A program made the position numbers and the translations under genes. The notes beneath the pieces were generated by a model. It saw nothing but the letters and a program-made list of their open reading frames with translations. It was not told the DNA's origin and did no database searches. From a virus: a DNA stretch of 61,147 nucleotides. Of the stretch, positions 6,873 to 12,229 are shown one piece after another; positions within the stretch are counted from its first letter, which is position 1; every line of letters starts with the position of its first letter. The stretch spans positions 1 to 61,147 of IMG/VR virus record IMGVR_UViG_3300042472_000140. The stretch is one strand, 5' to 3'.

Positions 6873-7073
6873 ATGATAAAATTAACATCGCATTACAGTA
6901 AATTGCCAATACTAATAAATGAGTCACACATCGAGAGTGTATCTATTCAGGTTAACAACAGTAGGTCGGCATCCTTAGTTTATTATATAACCACTATACA
7001 CATGTCATCAGGTCTTATTTTATATGTAAAAGAGACTGTAGAACAAATTGAAGAACTTTTAAAAAATCAATAA
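6873..7073 (+). CDS. Small protein, 66 aa
   Basis: MIKLTSHYSKLPILINESHIESV... with a C-terminal ETVEQIEELLK helix. Resembles small phage and Bacteroidota proteins in which a short beta-sheet precedes a V-E-(E/Q)-I helix. Function unknown. Confidence 0.55.
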   Translation: MIKLTSHYSKLPILINESHIESVSIQVNNSRSASLVYYITTIHMSSGLILYVKETVEQIEELLKNQ

Positions 7074-7075
7074 TT

Positions 7076-7282
7076 ATGAACGGAAAGATTCACGACAGCG
7101 TAGGCTTCACTAAGGTAGATGGAGCGATAAGACAGTTAACCTTAAGAGAGAGGTTACAGCAGATTATTAACTTGGGACAGCCGAGCGACATTAAGGGCGT
7201 TCGAACTACAGTAAGAGACGCAGAGATTGCGCTCGAGCGATTCAAGAGTAGTTTACTCGACGAGGAGATAGGAAGAGATTAA
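7076..7282 (+). CDS. Small helical protein, 68 aa
   Basis: MNGKIHDSVGFTKVDGAIRQLTLRERL..., mainly helical. Its stop codon (7280-7282) lies within stem I of hammerhead ribozyme 2, so the ribozyme cleaves just after this gene. Confidence 0.55.
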   Translation: MNGKIHDSVGFTKVDGAIRQLTLRERLQQIINLGQPSDIKGVRTTVRDAEIALERFKSSLLDEEIGRD

Positions 7283-7334
7283 CTGACGAGCTTTAGATAA
7301 GCGAAACGGCACAAGAGATTGTGCTGTCTTAATC
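7277..7334 (+). ncRNA. Hammerhead ribozyme 2 (type I, GUC)
   Basis: Complete canonical hammerhead. Stem I GATTAA 7277-7282 with TTAATC 7329-7334 (six perfect pairs); CTGACGA 7283-7289; stem II GCTT-TAGAT-AAGC 7290-7302; GAAA 7303-7306; stem III CGGCACA 7307-7313 with TGTGCTG 7320-7326 (seven pairs, one wobble, 6-nt loop); A15.1-U16.1 pair 7306/7327; cleavage triplet GUC 7326-7328. Predicted cut between 7328 and 7329, between two early genes. The downstream mRNA would start with UUAAUC and a short AT-rich leader. Confidence 0.95.
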
Positions 7335-7350
7335 AATTAAAACACACACC

Positions 7351-7605
7351 ATGAAGAACACAATAAGCAAGAAATACATAATTGACTACATCACTAGCAA
7401 CTATGGACCAATGAAGCACGACATCTATAGAATGTACTATGCTATAATATCAACATCTAAGGTATTCAAGCTAGACAAGAAGAGTCTGTTCCATTACATC
7501 ATCGAGCGGACTGACGCAATATTAGGAGCTACATCGTACGGATTTGATACTGCGTACGGTAGAGAGATTAGAGAGAGATTTGAGTATGAATATTATAACA
7601 ACTAG
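7351..7605 (+). CDS. Hypothetical protein, 84 aa
   Basis: Tyr-rich helical protein (MKNTISKKYIIDYITSNYG). First gene after ribozyme 2. No family recognised. Confidence 0.6.
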   Translation: MKNTISKKYIIDYITSNYGPMKHDIYRMYYAIISTSKVFKLDKKSLFHYIIERTDAILGATSYGFDTAYGREIRERFEYEYYNN

Positions 7606-7610
7606 GAGTT

Positions 7611-7784
7611 ATGGAAGAGACATTCAATTTAACAGCAACAGACACACGTGGGGACAACGTTCCTCACGTGGTGTTTACTGGCACAGCGCATGAATGTAAG
7701 GTAGCATTCATGTTCAAGTGTGCCTACTCTTTTCACAATCATAAGACGTTCAGTAGTGTTCACTATAACATCGTGAAGTCATGA
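7611..7784 (+). CDS. Small protein, 57 aa
   Basis: MEETFNLTATDTRGDNVPHVVFTGTAHECKVAF...; two Cys and several His residues (HECK, SFHNHK). ATGA overlap with the next gene. An ATGATTGTGAA copy lies on its opposite strand at 7732-7742. Confidence 0.5.
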   Translation: MEETFNLTATDTRGDNVPHVVFTGTAHECKVAFMFKCAYSFHNHKTFSSVHYNIVKS

Positions 7785-7870
7785 TAGTGTTTATCTTTGT
7801 ATTGAAGTACGCCATGTGGTTCATGGTGTTCTTGTTATCGGTAGATTATTTATCTAAAAAATTAAAGTGA
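7781..7870 (+). CDS. Single-span membrane peptide, 29 aa
   Basis: MIVFIFVLKYAMWFMVFLLSVDYLSKKLK: one hydrophobic span and a basic tail. Both ends overlap neighbouring genes (ATGA at the start), supporting real translation. Confidence 0.5.
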   Translation: MIVFIFVLKYAMWFMVFLLSVDYLSKKLK

Positions 7871-8073
7871 TGAGCAGATTTATGTGTGCAGTAAGACCTT
7901 ACGGAACCTCAGAGGAGTGGGTGTTACAAGAGTTAGAAGGAAAGACAGACGAGATGAGAGCTATGGAGATTCACAGCTACTTAAAACGGATGGGCGTTAG
8001 TTATTACACGGTGACACACTACTCGGAGCGTAGTGTTATAGACATAGCAATTGAGGACATTTATTTAAATTAA
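7870..8073 (+). CDS. Small protein, 67 aa
   Basis: ATG at 7870 chosen over the preceding GTG because it abuts the upstream stop. MSRFMCAVRPYGTSEEWVLQEL...; acidic C-terminus. No recognised family. Confidence 0.55.
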   Translation: MSRFMCAVRPYGTSEEWVLQELEGKTDEMRAMEIHSYLKRMGVSYYTVTHYSERSVIDIAIEDIYLN

Positions 8074-8078
8074 AAGAG

Positions 8079-8447
8079 ATGAAAGCAAATCCAGAATTTA
8101 AGGCAATTTATAATCCTTACAACAGACAGTTACTAGTGTCTTACGGTGACACAGTTACAGAGTACTTCTTCCAAGACGTTGAAGAGTGGGTAAAGATTAG
8201 TTTCAATGGAGACGATAATCACCCAAACTACTTACACGTTCAGTTAGACTATGACGAGTGTATGCAACTTATTTTCTATCCACGAGTAGATGGTAGTGAA
8301 GATTTAAATGAGCGTATTGGTACTTATTTTAATTCAGGAGATGATGATAACCCTGACAATATCACAATCATTCATACTGAAGAACAGTTGGAAGAAGCTA
8401 AAGAGAGAATATTCGGTTTAAAATATAATCAAACAACAATAGAATGA
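8079..8447 (+). CDS. Acidic hypothetical protein, 122 aa
   Basis: Acidic, aromatic-rich (YGDTVTEYFFQDVEEWVKISFNGDDNHPNY), ending in a helix TEEQLEEAKERIFGL. Four-base overlap with the next gene. Confidence 0.6.
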   Translation: MKANPEFKAIYNPYNRQLLVSYGDTVTEYFFQDVEEWVKISFNGDDNHPNYLHVQLDYDECMQLIFYPRVDGSEDLNERIGTYFNSGDDDNPDNITIIHTEEQLEEAKERIFGLKYNQTTIE

Positions 8448-8815
8448 AAAACTTACACGACTTCGTTGCGTCCATCGTTGAGAACGGTGGGGCAACATTT
8501 AACTTGGTAACGGGCACTAGTCCTACGACTGGCTTTGTGGTATCAGAGAGAGGATTTGAGGACATAACTCCAATCTTTGGTGACGACGTTACCAAGCAGA
8601 TAATCACGACGTATGCCGTATCAGAGTTCATCAAGAAGAACGGATTTGAGCTGAACAACCCTGAGAACTTCTTAGGCGGATGGATAGACGACGGTGAGCT
8701 GTTCTTGGACATCTCAAGGGTGTACGACAACGAGCACGACGCCTTGCGCATCGCAGTAGAGAACGGACAGAGGGCATACTATAGTATTGACAACGATAAA
8801 ACTACGGAGCTATGA
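8444..8815 (+). CDS. Conserved phage protein, 123 aa
   Basis: Shows a pattern I know from many phage hypothetical proteins: GFVVSERGFE, GGWIDDGELFLDISRVYDNEHDALRIAVENGQRAYYSID. These are variously found next to early genes, function unknown. Overlaps both neighbours by 4 bp. Confidence 0.65.
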   Translation: MKNLHDFVASIVENGGATFNLVTGTSPTTGFVVSERGFEDITPIFGDDVTKQIITTYAVSEFIKKNGFELNNPENFLGGWIDDGELFLDISRVYDNEHDALRIAVENGQRAYYSIDNDKTTEL

Positions 8816-8958
8816 ACTTACGAGAGATAGACAGACTGATAGCACGTCTGAAGGAGAACACAGAAGATAACGCAGAGTTGATCAACTTCTATAACAAGAA
8901 GAGGACGGATCTGATGCACAAGATATGTGACGAACTAATAATAAAACTAGGACTATGA
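8812..8958 (+). CDS. Small coiled-coil protein, 48 aa
   Basis: MNLREIDRLIARLKENTEDNAELINFYNKKRTDLMHKI...; heptad-like helix. ATGA overlaps at both ends. Confidence 0.5.
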   Translation: MNLREIDRLIARLKENTEDNAELINFYNKKRTDLMHKICDELIIKLGL

Positions 8959-9113
8959 AGAGTGTAAAGAAGAACATTAGGATGGGAGGCATAGAGTATG
9001 CCCAAAGAATGAACGACGTGATGTTGCGAGACAACATTATATCGGACAAGATGTATACAGAGGCAAGGGAGTTCATGTATAGAGTACGAACTATGAATAT
9101 AAACAAGCTATGA
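8955..9113 (+). CDS. Small basic helical protein, 52 aa
   Basis: MKSVKKNIRMGGIEYAQRMNDVML...; Met/Arg/Asn rich. ATGA overlaps at both ends. Confidence 0.5.
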   Translation: MKSVKKNIRMGGIEYAQRMNDVMLRDNIISDKMYTEAREFMYRVRTMNINKL

Positions 9114-9352
9114 GAAAGTTATTAAGTATAGTAATCCTATCGGTCGGACTGATGGGGTGCAAGAAAGAAGAGGTCACACCGAACAACACGTGTAACTGTG
9201 GAATAATAATGAACGACAGTGCGTCGAACTATTCGGTTGACATAAAGAACGACTGTAGTGGAAATGTTAAGACGTTTTATCTGAGCGAGGCTGACTGGAT
9301 GACGGCATACGTTGGGACGAATTTTTGCATAACTAATGTCGCAAATTGGTGA
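9110..9352 (+). CDS. Lipoprotein, 80 aa
   Basis: Type II signal peptide MRKLLSIVILSVGLMGC with the lipidated Cys at residue 17, followed by KKEE, which in Bacteroidota favours surface export only in some contexts. The mature part has further Cys residues (CNC, C, C) that could form disulfides. Possibly a superinfection-exclusion lipoprotein; inference. The first TGTCGC iteron of module B lies in its last codons. Confidence 0.65.
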   Translation: MRKLLSIVILSVGLMGCKKEEVTPNNTCNCGIIMNDSASNYSVDIKNDCSGNVKTFYLSEADWMTAYVGTNFCITNVANW

Positions 9353-9426
9353 TTAGTGTCGCTGTGTGTCGCTAGAATGTCGCTAGAAAAGTGCCTCAAT
9401 CCCTTTGTTTATCTACTTCTTTCTCT

Positions 9427-9445
9427 TTTTAGTGTTGCTGTGTAG
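9427..9445 (+). repeat. 19-bp repeat TTTTAGTGTTGCTGTGTAG, copy B
   Basis: Identical to the minus-strand sequence of 2504-2522. Confidence 0.85.
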
Positions 9446-9475
9446 TAAGAAGAGAAATAAAAATAAAAAAAGTAG

Positions 9476-9508
9476 TATTGAGTCCTATTATTGTAATAGG
9501 ACTCAATA
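9476..9508. terminator. 15-bp hairpin in iteron module B
   Basis: Perfect stem from TATTGAGTCCTATTA with its complement, 3-nt loop TTG. Read on the minus strand it is followed by CTACTTTTTTTATTTTTATTT, a terminator-like tail, although flanking genes are plus-strand. Confidence 0.6.
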
Positions 9509-9648
9509 AAAAATTTAAAAACTTTTTGACCTATTTTGCGACACAGCGACATTCACAGTCATTATTCGTTGACTGTCAATACGTTAACCTATGTTACTTA
9601 AACGAAGTTCACGACATTCTGCGACAGCGACCTTAAACTCAGGCAGTT

Positions 9649-9783
9649 ATGATAAAGTATATTTTTATAGTGTTTTTGATGAATATTTCGATTATATTTG
9701 GCGTCGTGTATTCATCACCAATTTTTTGGTTAGGACTTGTGGTAGTCCTGCCGACGTTTAATTATTTAATAAAGAAGGTATGA
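9649..9783 (+). CDS. Two-span membrane peptide, 44 aa
   Basis: MIKYIFIVFLMNISIIFGVVYSSPIFWLGLVVVLPTFNYLIKKV; almost entirely hydrophobic with two predicted spans. Starts just after iteron module B and overlaps the next gene. Confidence 0.5.
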   Translation: MIKYIFIVFLMNISIIFGVVYSSPIFWLGLVVVLPTFNYLIKKV

Positions 9784-10181
9784 ATGTAGGAGACGAGGTA
9801 ATAATAAGAAACCAGTTGGGAGGGCATCAGTTCTTCCTCAACGAGAAGGTCAGGATAACGGACGACATGGGTGGAGGTATATTCTATGCAACGAACGGGT
9901 ACTTCACGTGGGCTGTTCAGCTAGAGAACTTCGACGTGCTGATAGTCATGCCTAAGTTGAGGGCGTTCGTTGTGAAGCAGATGTCACCCAATTTTGGCAG
10001 GATAACAGACCAGTCTAACGGTAAACGTAGAGCTTTTGTTATTTTTAGTGATGACATGCTGAACGAAGCATCGATGATACTTTCAAAGATAGGTATAAAC
10101 ATTGTGTCTTACTCGTCACTAACTAAGGGCAGAGGTCTTCTGTTGAGCGACGACTTTGACACACCGATTCTTAATGTGTAG
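9780..10181 (+). CDS. Hypothetical protein, 133 aa
   Basis: N-terminus MNVGDEVIIRNQLGGHQFFLNEKVRI reads like a small KOW/SH3-type barrel; the C-terminal half is predicted mixed alpha/beta. No firm family. Last gene before the tRNA-like cluster. Confidence 0.55.
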   Translation: MNVGDEVIIRNQLGGHQFFLNEKVRITDDMGGGIFYATNGYFTWAVQLENFDVLIVMPKLRAFVVKQMSPNFGRITDQSNGKRRAFVIFSDDMLNEASMILSKIGINIVSYSSLTKGRGLLLSDDFDTPILNV

Positions 10182-10190
10182 GTAAGCTCC

Positions 10191-10209
10191 GACGGTAGGT
10201 TAAACCGTC
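10191..10209. other. Hairpin before tRNA-like gene 1
   Basis: GACGGT/ACCGTC, 6-bp stem with a 7-nt loop, extended by GCT/AGC outside a CC bulge; it runs into the 5' end of the first tRNA-like gene and could guide 5' processing. Confidence 0.45.
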
Positions 10210-10288
10210 AGCTAGTAGCTCAGTGGGGAGAGCGTGTTGTTTATAGGTTAGGCAACGAATGACGGGCGTTCAATTCGTCCCTAGCAAA
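10209..10288 (+). tRNA. tRNA-like gene 1 (13-nt anticodon loop)
   Basis: Canonical D arm (GCTC-AGTGGGGA-GAGC, 10218-10233) and T arm (GGGCG-TTCAATT-CGTCC, 10264-10280). Anticodon stem TGTTG/CAACG (10235-10239/10253-10257) encloses 13 nt (TTTATAGGTTAGG) rather than 7. The acceptor pairs only 5 of 7 (GCTAG/CTAGC) and no CCA is encoded. If the first seven loop bases are used, the anticodon would be UAU (Ile). Could be degenerate, or a modified tRNA-like RNA. Confidence 0.5.
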
Positions 10289-10307
10289 AAGTCTTCGTCA
10301 AGACTAA

Positions 10308-10334
10308 AGCCATCGTGTATTGTGCACGATGGCT
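10308..10334. other. 10-bp hairpin between the two tRNA-like genes
   Basis: Perfect AGCCATCGTG/CACGATGGCT stem with a 7-nt loop. No T-run, so more likely an RNA spacer structure than a terminator. Confidence 0.55.
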
Positions 10335-10340
10335 ATAATT

Positions 10341-10460
10341 GGTTAGGTAGAGCAGTTGGTAGCTCGATTGGTGAGCAGTAAAAAGTATGGAGTAATTACC
10401 TGAGGATATACATTCAGTCTTGCCGATAGGTCGCATGTTCGAGTCATGCCCTAGCCACCA
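10341..10460 (+). tRNA. tRNA-like gene 2 (51-nt anticodon loop, encoded CCA)
   Basis: Acceptor GGTTAGG/CCTAGCC (7 pairs, one wobble), TA, D arm GAGC-AGTTGGTA-GCTC, T arm GCATG-TTCGAGT-CATGC, discriminator A and encoded CCA (10458-10460) are all textbook. The anticodon stem ATTGG 10367-10371 pairs with CCGAT 10423-10427 but encloses 51 nt instead of 7. The stem can extend by TGAG/CTTG to nine pairs. No contiguous removal of 44 nt from the loop leaves U at position 33, so simple splicing to a normal loop is not obvious. Far too short for a group I intron. Confidence 0.75.
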
Positions 10461-10489
10461 CATGTTTCATGTGTGTTTGGTTAATGTTG

Positions 10490-10516
10490 ATTGGAGGGGT
10501 GTGGTGTCCCTCCAAT
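10490..10516 (+). terminator. Intrinsic terminator after the tRNA-like genes
   Basis: ATTGGAGGG/CCCTCCAAT, nine perfect pairs, 9-nt loop, followed by TATTTTAAT. Confidence 0.65.
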
Positions 10517-10547
10517 TATTTTAATGATTGTGAAACATAAATGACTT

Positions 10548-10599
10548 ATAACGTTTTGCAACTTGGCGCATTTTCAGTTGCGCTAAGGTGTGGTTATGC
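10548..10599. repeat. attC-like site 1
   Basis: Imperfect inverted repeat: ATAAC (R'') ... CTTGGCGCA / TGCGCTAAG ... GTTATGC (R'). The two outer boxes and two inner boxes are in the arrangement of integron attC sites. Its R' (GTTATGC) is complementary to the R'' of site 2, as expected when they bound one cassette. Confidence 0.7.
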
Positions 10600-10890
10600 T
10601 TAGGTTTACATAAATAAAATAATATGACGAAGGATAAATTTATCGGTATGTATTTAGAACGTGAAATGAAAGACCACGGATTGCCTTATGGTTTGGCATA
10701 CTATAACTTACTTGAAGAAAAAACAGAAAAAGCAGAAAGGGCTTGGACAAGATTTTGCAAAAGATACGGAACTGCCAAAACTAAAGGTAAGTAAACTTGA
10801 GCATAACGGTTGGGTATATGTGTTGTACGCCTAACCACTAACTTTAAAATTAAGTACGACACTTCATTGGCGTATAACATATATACCTTG
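10594..10890 (+). mobile_element. Integron-like gene cassette 1
   Basis: Bounded by G/TTATGC on the left and the R' of site 2 on the right. The left R' (GTTATGC) and its own R'' (GCATAAC at 10801-10807) are exact complements, the diagnostic pairing of an integron cassette. Carries one 56-aa gene. Confidence 0.65.
10624..10794 (+). CDS. Cassette protein 1, 56 aa
   Basis: MTKDKFIGMYLEREMKDHGL..., small, basic and helical with an aromatic core (LPYGLAYYNLL, RAWTRFCKRYG). No family recognised. Single gene of cassette 1. Confidence 0.55.
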   Translation: MTKDKFIGMYLEREMKDHGLPYGLAYYNLLEEKTEKAERAWTRFCKRYGTAKTKGK

Positions 10891-10896
10891 TTATAA
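10801..10896. repeat. attC-like site 2
   Basis: R'' GCATAAC 10801-10807 and R' GTTATAAGC 10890-10898. Long imperfect inverted arms (GGTATATATG-type and CGCC/GGCG) fold the roughly 100-nt site into one hairpin. Confidence 0.7.
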
Positions 10897-11171
10897 GCCG
10901 TTTTAAATTAAATAATTATGGCAAAGAAAATGCAAAATTTACCAGAAGGAATGATACCTGATAGGGATAATGTCGTTTACTACGATACAGAGAAAGGACA
11001 GTTTTATATTATTAAGTGGGAAGATAGTGGGAACAATGACATCCCTATCAGACATTACATACCGAAGCCTTAAATGACTTATAACGTTTTGCGGCTTTGT
11101 GTCTGTTTGCCCCTTGCACAATGCTTCAATTTACCACAAATGTTAATGAAGCAAATAGCACAAAACCGCTG
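10891..11171 (+). mobile_element. Integron-like gene cassette 2
   Basis: Left R' GTTATAAG (10890-10897) and right R'' CTTATAAC (11078-11085) are exact complements. Carries one 51-aa gene. Confidence 0.65.
10918..11073 (+). CDS. Cassette protein 2, 51 aa
   Basis: MAKKMQNLPEGMIPDRDNVV... ending IPIRHYIPKP. Predicted small beta-rich protein (YYDTEKGQFYIIKWED). No family recognised. Its stop codon is 4 nt from the R'' of its attC-like site, a spacing common in cassettes. Confidence 0.55.
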   Translation: MAKKMQNLPEGMIPDRDNVVYYDTEKGQFYIIKWEDSGNNDIPIRHYIPKP

Positions 11172-11177
11172 TTAGCA
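11078..11177. repeat. attC-like site 3
   Basis: R'' CTTATAAC 11078-11085; inner boxes GCGGCTTTGTG 11091-11101 and CACAAAACCGC 11159-11169; an inner hairpin GCTTCA/TGAAGC; R' GTTAGCAGA 11171-11179. The best-preserved site of the array. Confidence 0.75.
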
Positions 11178-11815
11178 GATGGCACGGTTTATTTAGTACA
11201 AATTTTAAATTGAAATACAAATGAAAAAAATTAGCACATTATTTAAGAAAGACCCACAAGATTTGGGCAGAGTAATCAATGAAGTGAACCCTGAAAATGA
11301 GTGGGGGTTTACAGATGGAATACCAACACGAAAGTATGATGGAACTGCAACTGCTATAATTGATGGCGAACTTTACAAAAGATACGATGTGAAGAAAGGC
11401 AGACAAGTTCCTGATGGTGCAATACCTTGTCAAGAAGCTGATTTAATAACAGGACATCATCCACATTGGTTAAAATGTAGCCACGATAAAAACGAGGATA
11501 AATACTTTTTTGAAGGATTTAATTCACTTGCTGAACTTGGCACGGTTGAAGATGGTACTTATGAATTGATTGGTGAAAAAGTACAAGGCAACCCCGAAAA
11601 AATAGAAGGACATCATTTGGTAAAACACGGAGCAAAAGTTTTGCAAGGATTGATTAACCCAATGACATTTGAAAACTTAAAGGAATACTTGGAGAAAGTA
11701 GATATTGAGGGAATTGTATTTCATCATAAGTCCTATGGTCATATGTGTAAATTACGAAAATCTGATTTTGGAATACGGAGGTAGTGCTTTCTGCTAACTA
11801 CTTGCTAACAGAACA
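11172..11815 (+). mobile_element. Integron-like gene cassette 3 (RNA ligase)
   Basis: Left R' GTTAGCAGA (11171-11179) and right R'' TCTGCTAAC (ending near 11800) are perfect 9-nt complements. The right site seems truncated (TACTTGCTAACAGAAC follows), so the right boundary is approximate. Confidence 0.6.
11221..11784 (+). CDS. RNA ligase (nucleotidyltransferase superfamily, DUF5565-like)
   Basis: 187 residues. Ligase motifs in order: motif I TRKYDGTATAI with the adenylated Lys at 38 (KxDG), a motif III-like region GTYELIGEK (112-120), motif IV DIEGIVF (162-167), and motif V MCKLRKSDFG with KLRK at 177-180. It is short, with no C-terminal domain, as in DUF5565-type RNA ligases. Predicted to seal RNA nicks via AMP-Lys and AMP-RNA intermediates. 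It is the sole gene of an integron-like cassette and lies near ribozymes and tRNA-like genes, so tRNA repair or RNA joining is a reasonable inference. Confidence 0.8.
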   Translation: MKKISTLFKKDPQDLGRVINEVNPENEWGFTDGIPTRKYDGTATAIIDGELYKRYDVKKGRQVPDGAIPCQEADLITGHHPHWLKCSHDKNEDKYFFEGFNSLAELGTVEDGTYELIGEKVQGNPEKIEGHHLVKHGAKVLQGLINPMTFENLKEYLEKVDIEGIVFHHKSYGHMCKLRKSDFGIRR

Positions 11816-11832
11816 TTCAATAACACGAAACT

Positions 11833-12060
11833 ATGCGTATTACCTTAGATTTATATTGCAAGTACTGTATAAAATTTGCACCTAACTATGTGTTTACTAC
11901 GGATCCAAAGCTGTTGGTTAACATGAAGTCAGGTCGGGTAATCAAGCAGGTGATAAAGGGTAGCACGATAGGTTATATTATTAACAGTAAGTTTTATTCG
12001 TTAGCCAGACTACGTGAATGTCTGGAGGCAATACCAGTAAAAGAAACCTTACCATTTTAG
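11833..12060 (+). CDS. Hypothetical protein, 75 aa
   Basis: Contains SGRVIKQVIKGSTIGYIINSKFYSLARLRECLE and ends in LPF, a pattern seen in Bacteroidota phage proteins of unknown role. First non-cassette gene after the array. Confidence 0.55.
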   Translation: MRITLDLYCKYCIKFAPNYVFTTDPKLLVNMKSGRVIKQVIKGSTIGYIINSKFYSLARLRECLEAIPVKETLPF

Positions 12061-12062
12061 TT

Positions 12063-12227
12063 ATGTGGATATCCCCAATTTTATTCATACTGTCGGCATT
12101 ACTGATGGTATGGTCGACAGCCAGTGTAAGGATACACTGGTTGCATCAAATCATATGTGCGATATGTACCATGTCGCTAGTTATTAACTTATTCTTTAGC
12201 TTATGTTATTTCGTTTCGATAATTTAA
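12063..12227 (+). CDS. Two-span membrane protein, 54 aa
   Basis: ATG at 12063 (MWISPILFILSALLMVW) follows the previous stop by 2 nt; an upstream in-frame start overlaps that gene. Two hydrophobic spans separated by RIHWLHQ. Directly upstream of the glucosaminidase; could act with it at the membrane (inference). Confidence 0.5.
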   Translation: MWISPILFILSALLMVWSTASVRIHWLHQIICAICTMSLVINLFFSLCYFVSII

Positions 12228-12229
12228 AG

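Larger units (their letters stand above)
9337..9632. promoter_or_regulatory. Iteron-hairpin module B
   Basis: TGTCGC at 9337, 9357, 9367 and 9378 (spacings 20, 10 and 11, close to helical turns); the 19-mer at 9427-9445; AAAAAAAGTAG at 9464-9474; a perfect 15-bp hairpin 9476-9508; then inverse GCGACA at 9538, 9546 and 9621, with degenerate copies at 9611 and 9627. Same architecture as module A at 2255-2594 on the other strand. Gene-free between 9353 and 9648. Confidence 0.7.

Noticed and set aside
10341-10460. Bulge-helix-bulge tRNA intron
   Set aside because: The extended stem has no 3-nt bulges on opposite strands around a 4-bp helix, and removal does not give U33.
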